DNA from: Solirubrobacterales bacterium 70-9
GTDB lineage: Bacteria; Actinomycetota; Thermoleophilia; Solirubrobacterales; 70-9
Length of the DNA stretch: 5,614 bases
Assembly: GCA_001898095.1 (NCBI GenBank)
Contig: MKSH01000065.1
Location: forward strand, 10,578-16,191
Direction of reading: 5' to 3'
Position 1 is the first letter of the stretch, and each line of letters opens with the position of its first letter. The notes below the pieces were generated by a model. That model did no database searches and was not told the origin of the DNA. It saw only the letters and a list, made by a program, of their open reading frames with translations. A program made the translations under genes and the position numbers. Below are positions 1 through 5,614 of this stretch, piece after piece.

Positions 1-12
1 GGAGGAGTGGGT

Positions 13-50
13 GCGCGTCCGGTGCGGGTCCCGGGGGAGATCCGTGGCGA
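13..50 (+). repeat. Dispersed direct repeat, segment A copy 1
   Basis: This 38-base segment matches 3911-3948 in the same orientation at 32 of 38 positions without gaps. It is one of several pieces shared by the two gene-free stretches. It is GC-rich, so some similarity could be compositional, but an ungapped run of this length is more than base composition alone would readily give. Confidence 0.5.
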
Positions 51-110
51 AGGCGCCCGGAACGTCGCGTTCATTCAGGGAAGACGTCACATCCCTCACG
101 GGTCCCCTCG

Positions 111-157
111 CTCCGTTCGCTGCTTGTACGGGTATGGCGAACAAGCAGCGAACGGAG
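111..157. repeat. Perfect 17-bp inverted repeat (hairpin)
   Basis: The arms 111-127 and 141-157 are exact reverse complements (17 of 17) around a 13-base spacer (128-140). The stem is long and the loop small enough for a stable hairpin. No T-run follows on either strand, so it does not look like an intrinsic terminator. No second copy was seen in the window. Possible roles are a structured RNA, a protein-binding palindrome or a REP-like element; the sequence alone does not decide. Confidence 0.8.
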
Positions 158-199
158 GTCCGGGGCGGGCCGGGATCCCCCGCGAAGGCGCACGCCCGG

Positions 200-244
200 G
201 TGACGTCCCCGGCATCTCCCTGAAGGAAGCGAGGAGATCGTCAC
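200..244. repeat. Bulged inverted repeat
   Basis: Two nested arm pairs are visible. GTGACG (200-205) pairs with CGTCAC (239-244), and ATCTCC (214-219) pairs with GGAGAT (233-238). On the right side the two arms abut, while on the left they are separated by 8 bases (206-213). The folded form is therefore a 12-bp stem with an 8-nt bulge and a 13-nt loop. This is weaker than the neighbouring perfect palindromes and might be a decayed one. Confidence 0.45.
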
Positions 245-270
245 GCCCGCGACCCTCCCGTCACCCCATC

Positions 271-327
271 CCCCGGTGAGTTCGCAGTTGGCTCCGCTAT
301 GCGGCCATTTCTGCGAACTCACCGGGG
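271..327. repeat. 57-bp palindrome with perfect 17-bp arms
   Basis: The arms 271-287 and 311-327 are exact reverse complements over 17 bases. The 23-base interior can fold further: CCGC (294-297) pairs with GCGG (301-304) around TAT, and TGG (289-291) pairs with CCA (305-307) past a two-base bulge. The result is a long cruciform or hairpin. There is no T-run after it, so intrinsic termination is unlikely. It could be a repetitive palindromic element or a structured RNA. No second copy is present in this window. Confidence 0.8.
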
Positions 328-374
328 TCGGCGCCCCGGAGGGGCGACGGATCACCCCGCAGGCGCACCGAAGT

Positions 375-405
375 CGCGCACTTCCCCCTGAACTCGTCGC
401 GTCCC
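375..405 (+). repeat. Dispersed direct repeat, segment C copy 1 (left flank of hairpin)
   Basis: This 31-base segment matches 4067-4097 at 27 of 31 positions, ungapped and in the same orientation. It runs into the left arm of the hairpin at 400-461. In the second copy, the sequence after the match skips the hairpin core and resumes with the sequence that follows the hairpin here (see 473-491 and 4116-4134). The two copies therefore look like versions of one larger repeat, with and without the hairpin. Confidence 0.5.
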
Positions 406-461
406 GGGCGTCTCGGAGGCGGCCACAGCCTGCCCGGGTCGCCTCCGAGACGCCCGGGACG
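400..461 (+). repeat. Long hairpin, family copy 1 (conserved 12-nt loop)
   Basis: The arms 400-424 and 437-461 form a 25-bp stem with a single G-U wobble (422 with 439) around the 12-nt loop ACAGCCTGCCCG (425-436). A homologous hairpin lies on the minus strand at 3835-3886 with the identical loop. Over the central 40 bases (411-450) the two copies agree at 34 positions, and all six differences preserve pairing. The outer parts of the stem (400-410 with 451-461) differ in sequence from copy 2 but are still fully paired. This pattern indicates selection for, or propagation of, a folded RNA structure. It is given as plus strand because the wobble pair exists only in that orientation. No T-run follows. 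Confidence 0.85.
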
Positions 462-472
462 GCCCGACCCCG

Positions 473-491
473 GCCGCAGGGCCCCCGAAGC
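473..491 (+). repeat. Dispersed direct repeat, segment D copy 1 (right flank of hairpin)
   Basis: Nineteen bases match 4116-4134 at 18 of 19 positions in the same orientation, and weaker similarity with small gaps continues to about 515 (4157 in the other copy). The segment overlaps the first unit of the tandem repeat at 476-576. Confidence 0.45.
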
Positions 492-576
492 ACGCCGTCC
501 CCGGCCGCATGCCTCCCGGACCACGCCACCCGTCCTCCGTCGCATGCCCCCCGAACCACGCCGCCCGTCCCCGCCG
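476..576 (+). repeat. Degenerate tandem repeat, about 35-bp period
   Basis: Three imperfect units follow one another: 476-506, 507-541 and 542-576. Units 2 and 3 agree at 27 of their first 31 bases. Unit 1 is shorter (31 bases) and more diverged. Each begins GCA and contains a C-run, then GAA or GGA, then CACGCC. A further decayed unit may follow up to about 600. The array has no internal dyad and is not CRISPR-like, because there are no unique spacers. Confidence 0.55.
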
Positions 577-629
577 CCGGCCCCGAACCGTCGCCCCCAC
601 CCGAAACGGGGCCGGAGCGGCGATTCCTT

Positions 630-635
630 TAGGGT
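630..635 (+). promoter_or_regulatory. Putative -10 element of tig (TAGGGT)
   Basis: TAGGGT fits the actinobacterial TANNNT -10 pattern and ends 9 bases before the tig ATG. Transcription would then start at or a few bases before the start codon, giving a leaderless or near-leaderless mRNA. AGGG within it could instead act as a weak ribosome binding site 10 bases from the ATG. No good -35 hexamer is seen 16-18 bases upstream. Confidence 0.4.
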
Positions 636-644
636 CAGCCGACG

Positions 645-2048
645 ATGCAGACGACTCTGAAAGAGCTTCCCGAATCACGCGTAGAGGTCCAGGCGGAGGT
701 CCCGGCCGAGGACGTTCGGCGCGCCGCCAACCGCACCGCCCGGGCGATGGCCCGCGAACTCCGGCTGCCCGGTTTCCGCAAGGGCAAAGCGCCGCCCGCG
801 CTGGTGATCCAGCGGATGGGCTTCGGCGCGGTCCTCTCGGAAGCGATCCGGGACGCGCTGCCGGAGTGGTACGAAGCGGCGCTGCTCGACGCTGGCGTCA
901 CCCCGATCGGGGATCCCGAGATCGACATGGTCTCGACCCCCGAGGAGGAGGGCGAGCCGCTCGCCTTCAAGTTCGAGGTCGCCGTGCGGCCGGTCGCCAA
1001 GCTCGGCGAGTACAAAGGGCTCGAGGTCGGCAAGGAGGAGAAAGAGGTCGACGAGGAGGTCATCGACACCGAGGTCGAGCGGATCCGCGAGGGGTTCGCG
1101 CGCCTCGAGCCGGTCGAGCGCGAGGCCAAGGAGGGCGACTCGGTGCTGATCGACTTCGAGGGCTTTGTCGACGGCCAGGCCTTCCAGGGCGGCAAGGCCG
1201 ACGACTATCTGCTGGCGCTCGGCTCCGGCTCGCTGATCGACGACTTCGAGGACCAGCTGGTCGGCGCGAAGCCGGGTGACGACGTCGAGGTCGAGGTGAC
1301 CTTCCCGGACGAGTACCAGGAACCGAAATTGGCGGGCGAGGACGCGGTCTTCAAAGTCAAGGTCAAAGAGGTGCGGGAGAAAATCCTCCCCGAGCTCGAC
1401 GACGACTTCGCCTCTGACGCCTCCGAGTTCGACACGCTGGAGGAGCTCCGCGGCGACATCCGCGAGAAAGTCGGCAAAGCGCTGAACAGCCGCTCCGAGG
1501 AAGACTTCCGCATCGCCGCCGTCGACGCCGCCGTCGACGCGGCCACGGTCGAGGTCCCCGACGAGATCGTCACCGCCCGTGCCGGCGAACGCTGGGAGCG
1601 GATGGAACGGCAGCTCGCCCAACAGGGTATGGACCCCAACATCTTCCTGCAGATGCAGGGAAAGACTCGCGACGAGCTGATCGAGGAAACGAAGCCCGAC
1701 GCGGAGCGGGAGCTGAAGCGCGAGGCCGTGGTGACCGCGGTCGCCGTCGCCGAGGGCCTCGAGGCCTCCGAGGAGGAGATGGTCGAGGCGCTCGCCCACA
1801 CCGCCGAACACGAACGGACCTCGCCGGAGAAGCTGCTGGCCCGCCTGCGCGAGAACGGTCGCGACCGGGTGATCGCCGAAGACCTGGTCGCCCAGAAAGC
1901 GATCGAGCTGATCGCCGACTCGGCCAAGACGATCCCCAAAGAGGAGGCCGACGACCGCAAGGAGAAAGCCGAGGCCGCCGAGAAGATCCTCGCTCCCGAG
2001 GGCGAGGAGAAACCGGCCGGGAAACTCTGGACGCCGGGCGACGAGTGA
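645..2048 (+). CDS. tig: Trigger factor, ribosome-associated chaperone and peptidyl-prolyl isomerase
   Basis: Trigger factor docks at the ribosomal exit tunnel and shields nascent chains; its FKBP-type domain isomerises prolyl bonds. Three domains are visible. The N-terminal ribosome-binding domain (about 1-115) carries the signature GFRKGKAPP at residues 43-51. An FKBP-like domain spans about 160-247, beginning GDSVLIDFEGFVDG. A helical C-terminal chaperone domain runs to about 430. It is 467 aa, somewhat longer than the roughly 430 aa of E. coli; the excess is a charged Glu/Lys-rich tail from about 432. The ATG is chosen because the protein aligns from there with family N-termini and no strong ribosome binding site favours another. 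clpP follows after 52 bases, the usual chaperone-protease linkage. Confidence 0.97.
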   Translation: MQTTLKELPESRVEVQAEVPAEDVRRAANRTARAMARELRLPGFRKGKAPPALVIQRMGFGAVLSEAIRDALPEWYEAALLDAGVTPIGDPEIDMVSTPEEEGEPLAFKFEVAVRPVAKLGEYKGLEVGKEEKEVDEEVIDTEVERIREGFARLEPVEREAKEGDSVLIDFEGFVDGQAFQGGKADDYLLALGSGSLIDDFEDQLVGAKPGDDVEVEVTFPDEYQEPKLAGEDAVFKVKVKEVREKILPELDDDFASDASEFDTLEELRGDIREKVGKALNSRSEEDFRIAAVDAAVDAATVEVPDEIVTARAGERWERMERQLAQQGMDPNIFLQMQGKTRDELIEETKPDAERELKREAVVTAVAVAEGLEASEEEMVEALAHTAEHERTSPEKLLARLRENGRDRVIAEDLVAQKAIELIADSAKTIPKEEADDRKEKAEAAEKILAPEGEEKPAGKLWTPGDE

Positions 2049-2083
2049 TCCGGACGGTCACCCAGAGCACGCCGGACGCCTTC

Positions 2084-2091
2084 TATAGAGT
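2084..2091 (+). promoter_or_regulatory. Putative -10 element of clpP (TATAGAGT)
   Basis: The short tig-clpP gap contains TATAGAGT, an AT-rich island in GC-rich DNA. Its TAGAGT (2086-2091) fits TANNNT and ends 9 bases before the clpP ATG, the same spacing as at tig. No Shine-Dalgarno sequence lies before clpP. This suggests a separate clpP promoter giving a very short or absent leader, in addition to possible read-through from tig. A -35 match is not evident. Confidence 0.4.
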
Positions 2092-2100
2092 GCGCGCACG

Positions 2101-2680
<580 letters not shown>

Positions 2681-2685
<5 letters not shown>

Positions 2686-3202
2686 GCGCCTTCTTCTCGT
2701 TCTAGCCGTCGCGTCGCTGGTTGCCCCGGGTGGGGCGGTCGGAGCGGTACCGCTGGGCCAGAAGGACGGGTCGATCCAGTTCTTCCAGTACGTCTTCCCG
2801 GTGCGCGGGCCGCACTCCGAACGCGGCCCGGTGGGTGAATTCCACGCGCCCCGCAGCGGCGGGCGGATCCACGAAGGCTTCGACATCCTCGCCGCCTGCG
2901 GGACCGAACTGGTGAGCGCGGTGACCGGCAAGGTGCGGGAAGTCGGCTACGACCCGGTCCTCTACGGCAACTACCTGCTGATCCACGGCGAGGGCGAACA
3001 CCGGACCTACATGTACGCGCACATGAAGAACCGGCCCTCCGTCCGCGCGGGCGAGCGGGTCTGGGCGGGGGAGAGGGTCGGCGAGGTGGGGAAGACCGGC
3101 AATGCCCGGACGGTCGGCTGTCAGCTCCACATCGAGATCCACGTGAACGGCGTGCCGATCGACCCGAAGCCCATCGTCACGCGCTGGGATGCCCAGAGCT
3201 GA
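2681..3202 (+). CDS. Secreted M23-family (LytM-like) metallopeptidase domain protein
   Basis: M23 peptidases are zinc enzymes that usually cut peptidoglycan cross-bridges outside the membrane. Zinc-ligand motifs are present: HEGFD gives His64 and Asp68, and LHIEI gives His150; the YAH histidine is His114. The catalytic histidine normally two residues before the last ligand (HxH) is Gln148, so activity may be lost or altered. The frame is open from 2630 but has no ATG, GTG or TTG before GTG 2801, which would delete the first 40 residues. Those residues look like a signal peptide: [14 protein letters not shown], then a small-residue stretch ending GAVGA. The best start is therefore ATT at 2681, overlapping the clpP stop and allowing translational coupling. 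Length is 173 aa. The family call is firm; the start is inferred. Confidence 0.85.
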
Positions 3203-3267
3203 TCTTGCGGTGCGAGAAACCCGCCCAGGGCACCGATTTCTTGCTCCGCAATGAATAGGCTGGTCCG
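3203..3267 (+). promoter_or_regulatory. Gap with putative -10 element (TAGGCT, 3256-3261) for the downstream membrane-protein gene
   Basis: This 65-base gap is locally richer in A and T. TAGGCT at 3256-3261 fits TANNNT and ends 6 bases before the GTG at 3268, which places the expected transcription start on or next to the start codon. No Shine-Dalgarno sequence is present, which fits a leaderless mRNA. A small dyad, TTGC-TCC-GCAA, lies at 3241-3251. No convincing -35 hexamer or terminator is seen. Confidence 0.45.
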
Positions 3268-3585
3268 GTGAGCGATCCCTACAAGGTCGACGCCGACGGC
3301 AACCCCGTCGCCGCGGCGGACTCCGCCGTCGAAATCGACGCGGAGGCAACCGAGCTGCTGCGACGCCAGGTCGCCTCGACGCTCCGTTTCATGACGCTCT
3401 CGACCGTGATCGGGGTGGTGGTCATCGCGATCCTCGCCGCCGTGCTCTCCGACATCCGCGGCGTGCTGATCCTGGTCCTGATCGTCTACCTGGCGACCTC
3501 GATCGTCGCCCAGATCTACCTCCGCCGCACCTTCGCCGCGCGCCTCGAGCAGGGCGTCCCTGTAGCCCCGACGGACCCCGAATAG
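3268..3585 (+). CDS. Small two-helix membrane protein of unknown function
   Basis: I do not recognise a family. The 105-aa product has a polar, acidic N-terminus (residues 1-30), then two hydrophobic helices at about 41-60 and 64-84 joined by a short turn (SDIRG), then a basic segment (LRRTFAARLEQ) and a short Pro-containing tail. The basic residues at 32-33 and 86-87 lie on the same side of the hairpin, so by the positive-inside rule both termini are probably cytoplasmic. The GTG start is chosen because a TANNNT box sits just upstream and the protein reads naturally from there (MSDPYKVDADG). The hydrophobic periodicity and GC-rich third positions support real coding. It lies 65 bases after the M23 gene on the same strand. 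Confidence 0.75.
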   Translation: MSDPYKVDADGNPVAAADSAVEIDAEATELLRRQVASTLRFMTLSTVIGVVVIAILAAVLSDIRGVLILVLIVYLATSIVAQIYLRRTFAARLEQGVPVAPTDPE

Positions 3586-3631
3586 CCGCCGGTTAAAGAT
3601 TCTGGCGCATTTGGCCGAAAAGTCTTTGAGC

Positions 3632-3784
3632 ATGGCTTTTCGCTCCGAAGGACCACGCAAACCGGCTACCGATCAGTCGTCGACCCGCACCGGCGCCGAG
3701 GCGCGCCGCGGCGGCCCGCTCGCCTGGTTCCGAAATCGACGGGCCCGGGCGGCGGCGCGACGCGCAGGTTCGGATCGCACGTAG
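3632..3784 (+). CDS. Doubtful small basic ORF (50 aa)
   Basis: An ATG at 3632 opens a 50-codon frame ending at TAG 3782-3784. The product is very basic, beginning MAFRSEGPRKPATDQSS and continuing into an Arg/Ala-rich region with GGPLAWFRNRR. The upstream sequence is AT-rich for this genome and could hold a promoter. However, there is no Shine-Dalgarno sequence, no TANNNT box at the spacing seen for the neighbouring genes, and about 30 percent of third positions are A or T, lower GC3 than in neighbouring genes. I do not recognise it. It may be a small nucleic-acid-binding-like protein or simply a chance frame. Confidence 0.25.
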   Translation: MAFRSEGPRKPATDQSSTRTGAEARRGGPLAWFRNRRARAAARRAGSDRT

Positions 3785-3834
3785 TCGAGGCTTCCGGTCG
3801 GGTCGTCAGGCCTTCGGCGGGACGAGAAGGGACG

Positions 3835-3886
3835 CGGCCCTCCCGTAGGCGGTCCGGGCAGGCTGTGACCGCCTACGAGAGGGCCG
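3835..3886 (-). repeat. Long hairpin, family copy 2 (conserved 12-nt loop)
   Basis: The arms 3835-3854 and 3867-3886 form a 20-bp stem around a 12-nt loop that on the minus strand reads ACAGCCTGCCCG, identical to the loop of the hairpin at 400-461. Read on the minus strand, the central 40 bases (3880 down to 3841) match 411-450 at 34 positions. Two pairs of differences are full compensations (G-C to T-A and C-G to T-A). The other two are single changes between Watson-Crick and G-U pairs. The one non-Watson-Crick pair (3878 with 3843) is a G-U wobble only on the minus strand, which sets the orientation. The outer 6 bp are unrelated to copy 1 but fully paired. Confidence 0.85.
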
Positions 3887-3910
3887 GGTCTCGGGGGGAC
3901 TGCCGAGGGC

Positions 3911-3948
3911 GCGCGTCCCGTGCGGGTCCCGGCGAGGGTCCGTGACGA
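3911..3948 (+). repeat. Dispersed direct repeat, segment A copy 2
   Basis: Matches 13-50 at 32 of 38 ungapped positions in the same orientation. It lies just after the minus-strand hairpin copy and a small dyad (CTCGG 3890-3894 with CCGAG 3903-3907). Confidence 0.5.
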
Positions 3949-3965
3949 TCTGCGCGGGTCCGGTG

Positions 3966-3994
3966 CGGAACTCCACGTCCCCTGAGGAGTTCCG
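3966..3994. repeat. 9-bp inverted repeat
   Basis: CGGAACTCC (3966-3974) is the exact reverse complement of 3986-3994, separated by 11 bases. It is a small hairpin with no T-run. It lies 10 bases upstream of another dyad at 4005-4038. Confidence 0.6.
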
Positions 3995-4004
3995 AACGCG
4001 CCCT

Positions 4005-4038
4005 CGACTTACACCCTGCCGTGGCAAGGTGAAAGTCG
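4005..4038. repeat. Near-perfect 34-nt hairpin
   Basis: CGACTT (4005-4010) pairs with AAGTCG (4033-4038), CACC (4012-4015) with GGTG (4028-4031), and TGC (4017-4019) with GCA (4024-4026). The segments are separated by symmetric single mismatches (4011/4032 and 4016/4027), and the terminal loop is CGTG. The symmetry suggests a palindrome with two decayed pairs or two built-in bulges. It lacks a T-run and does not look like an intrinsic terminator on either strand. Confidence 0.65.
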
Positions 4039-4066
4039 ACCGCGTCCCTAAACCTGCGCCCGACGC

Positions 4067-4157
4067 CGCGCACTTCCCCCCGAAAGCCTCGCGTCCCAGG
4101 ACGGGACCGTCCCCCGCCGCAGGGGCCCCGAAGCCCGTGGTCCCGGCCTCAGGCCTC
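4067..4157 (+). repeat. Dispersed repeat, segments C and D copy 2, without the hairpin core
   Basis: 4067-4097 matches 375-405 (27 of 31) and 4116-4134 matches 473-491 (18 of 19), in the same order and orientation. In copy 1 these flanks enclose the long hairpin at 400-461. Here they are joined by only 18 bases that include a mini-dyad (GTCCC 4094-4098 with GGGAC 4103-4107). The similarity continues with small gaps to about 4157, so the repeat enters the last codons of the convergent acetyltransferase gene. Confidence 0.5.
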
Positions 4158-4607
4158 GAGCTCGTAGGAGAGCCAGGTCGATTTGTGCTCGGTGAGCGAG
4201 TCGTAGAGGCGTTGGGCGGTGTGGTTGTCCGGCGCGGTCGACCACTCGACCCAGGCCGAGCCGCGCTCCCGGGCGACCTGCGCGGTCGCTTCGATCAGCG
4301 CCCGGCCGATGCCCTGGCCGCGTGCCTCAGGGGCGACGAAGAGGTCGTTCATCAGCACCACCTCTAGCGCTTGCAACGAGGAGAAGTGCCAGTAGAGGCA
4401 GGCGTAGCCGCGGATCACGCCGCTCGGGTCGCGGGCCGCCAGCAGCAGGCCGACGTCGCTCGGGGCGAGGAAGCGGCGGAAGAAGAAGCGGTTGCGGTCG
4501 ACGTCGACGTCGACGACTTCGTAGAAGCGCTGGTAGGCGGCGATCAGCGGCAGGAGGGTCTCGAACTCCTCCTCGCGGACCGGGCTGATTTCGATCTCGG
4601 GGGCCAT
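4149..4607 (-). CDS. GNAT-family N-acetyltransferase
   Basis: GNAT enzymes move an acetyl group from acetyl-CoA to an amine on a small molecule, peptide or protein. The acetyl-CoA pyrophosphate-binding motif is clear: beta-strand VLMNDLFVAPEARGQGIGRAL, with R96-G-Q-G99-I-G101 in the R/Q-x-x-G-x-G/A pattern, followed by the usual helix. Downstream, the segment around NHTAQRLYDSL (motif B) ends in the typical N..A..LY pattern. Length is 152 aa, a complete single-domain GNAT. The substrate cannot be read from the sequence. The ATG at 4607 follows a TAGGTT box by 6 bases. The gene is convergent with the genes at 645-3585 and divergent from clpX; nothing links it to protein quality control. Confidence 0.9.
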   Translation of the reverse strand: MAPEIEISPVREEEFETLLPLIAAYQRFYEVVDVDVDRNRFFFRRFLAPSDVGLLLAARDPSGVIRGYACLYWHFSSLQALEVVLMNDLFVAPEARGQGIGRALIEATAQVARERGSAWVEWSTAPDNHTAQRLYDSLTEHKSTWLSYELEA

Positions 4608-4613
4608 CCGGGA

Positions 4614-4642
4614 AACCTACCGCCGTGCAAGGCGTCGGTCAT
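4614..4642 (-). promoter_or_regulatory. Putative promoter of the acetyltransferase gene
   Basis: On the minus strand, TAGGTT (4619 down to 4614) fits TANNNT and ends 6 bases before the ATG. ATGACC (4642 down to 4637) matches the TTGACA -35 consensus at 4 of 6 positions with an ideal 17-base spacer. Transcription would start at or next to the ATG. The overlapping GGTAGG could alternatively serve as a weak ribosome binding site. Confidence 0.5.
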
Positions 4643-4703
4643 GCGCAGGGGCCGTCGCCCGGGCGCCGTATCTGTCCCCCTGTAACCGGCAGCAGGCCCC
4701 GTC

Positions 4704-4709
4704 TAAGCT
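4704..4709 (+). promoter_or_regulatory. Putative -10 element of clpX (TAAGCT)
   Basis: TAAGCT fits TANNNT and lies in the 153-base divergent gap between the acetyltransferase gene and clpX. It would give a leader of roughly 45 nt containing the strong clpX ribosome binding site. The region 17-18 bases upstream (CTGTAAC at 4680-4686) is only a weak -35. Confidence 0.3.
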
Positions 4710-4746
4710 TCCGGGACCGCGCGAAGCTCCGATCGAAAGTCCCGTC

Positions 4747-4754
4747 AGGAGGGG
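4747..4754 (+). promoter_or_regulatory. Strong Shine-Dalgarno sequence that fixes the clpX start at CTG
   Basis: AGGAGGGG is a near-perfect anti-16S match. The AGGAGG core (4747-4752) lies 8 bases before CTG 4761, an ideal spacing. It is the only strong ribosome binding site in the window. The in-frame ATT at 4755 is too close to be used. Confidence 0.8.
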
Positions 4755-4760
4755 ATTCCA

Positions 4761-5614
<854 letters not shown>

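Larger units (their letters stand above)
1..644. other. Gene-free intergenic stretch rich in inverted repeats
   Basis: I see no convincing gene here. Open frames exist on both strands, but their translations are low-complexity runs of Arg, Pro, Gly and Ala, as expected from very GC-rich non-coding DNA, and none resembles a known family. No tRNA-like cloverleaf or TTCGA-type T-loop was found. The stretch holds at least four inverted repeats (111-157, 200-244, 271-327, 400-461), a degenerate tandem repeat (476-576), and segments that recur in the second intergenic stretch at 3586-4148. A small perfect hairpin with 6-bp arms also lies at 332-346. The last 20 bases contain the putative tig promoter. 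Any gene ending upstream of base 1 cannot be assessed. Confidence 0.7.
3586..4148. other. Second gene-poor stretch with hairpins and repeats
   Basis: Apart from one doubtful 50-codon frame (3632-3784), no gene is supported. The first 70 bases are relatively AT-rich, with a weak dyad (AAAGATT at 3595-3601 against AGTCTTT at 3621-3627, one wobble) that might end the upstream transcript. From 3835 on the DNA is occupied by hairpins (3835-3886, 3890-3907, 3966-3994, 4005-4038) and by segments homologous to 1-644. The stretch separates the clp-side genes from the convergent acetyltransferase gene. Confidence 0.65.

Noticed and set aside
400..461. Hairpins as intrinsic terminators
   Set aside because: None of the long hairpins (111-157, 271-327, 400-461, 3835-3886) is followed by a T-run on either strand, and most do not follow a visible gene end.
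71..559. 162-codon minus-strand frame in the intergenic stretch
   Set aside because: It spans several palindromes, and its Gly/Arg-rich translation reflects base composition rather than a protein.
476..576. Possible CRISPR array
   Set aside because: The units are contiguous and diverged, without unique spacers, and no cas genes are present.
276..632. 118-codon plus-strand frame in the intergenic stretch
   Set aside because: The product is almost entirely Pro, Arg, Ala and Ser and runs through the inverted and tandem repeats; there is no ribosome binding site or family resemblance.
675..1811. Long open frame on the minus strand opposite tig
   Set aside because: It is a mirror of the strong tig coding frame in GC-rich DNA. 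The translation is a Leu/Asp/Val/Gly-rich low-complexity product with no family resemblance.
2801..3202. GTG 2801 as the start of the M23 protein
   Set aside because: It would remove the signal peptide and part of the conserved segment before the domain, and no ribosome binding site precedes it.

Overview
The window is high-GC chromosomal DNA of an actinobacterial type. The ClpX N-terminus carries the zinc finger and linker typical of Actinobacteria. The order tig - clpP - clpX, a single clpP instead of the usual actinobacterial clpP1-clpP2 pair, and the M23 protein style together suggest a deep-branching lineage such as Thermoleophilia (Solirubrobacterales). That placement is an inference from sequence feel; no search was run.

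Layout. Positions 1-644 hold no convincing gene. They contain a dense set of perfect or near-perfect inverted repeats (111-157, 200-244, 271-327, 400-461) and a degenerate 35-bp tandem repeat (476-576). Then come tig (trigger factor, 645-2048), clpP (2101-2685), a secreted M23-family peptidase-like protein that overlaps the clpP stop codon (2681-3202), and a two-helix membrane protein (3268-3585). A second gene-poor stretch (3586-4148) carries more hairpins and pieces homologous to the first one. A GNAT acetyltransferase lies on the minus strand (4149-4607), and clpX is divergent from it (4761 to the window end, incomplete).

The core genes form a protein quality-control cluster. Trigger factor meets nascent chains at the ribosome, ClpX unfolds substrates and ClpP degrades them. 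The M23 gene appears translationally coupled to clpP. The membrane protein and the acetyltransferase have no evident link to this function.

Two things stand out. First, the two intergenic stretches share a hairpin family: copies at 400-461 (plus strand) and 3835-3886 (minus strand) have an identical 12-nt loop. All six differences in their 40-nt core keep the stem paired, including two double compensatory changes, and the G-U wobbles are allowed only on the same relative strand. This points to a structured RNA element or a mobile repeat folded as RNA. Second, initiation is unusual. Four genes have a TANNNT -10-like hexamer ending 6 or 9 nt before the start codon and no clear Shine-Dalgarno sequence, as in leaderless mRNAs. 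clpX appears to start at CTG and the M23 gene at ATT, so a caller restricted to ATG/GTG/TTG would truncate both.
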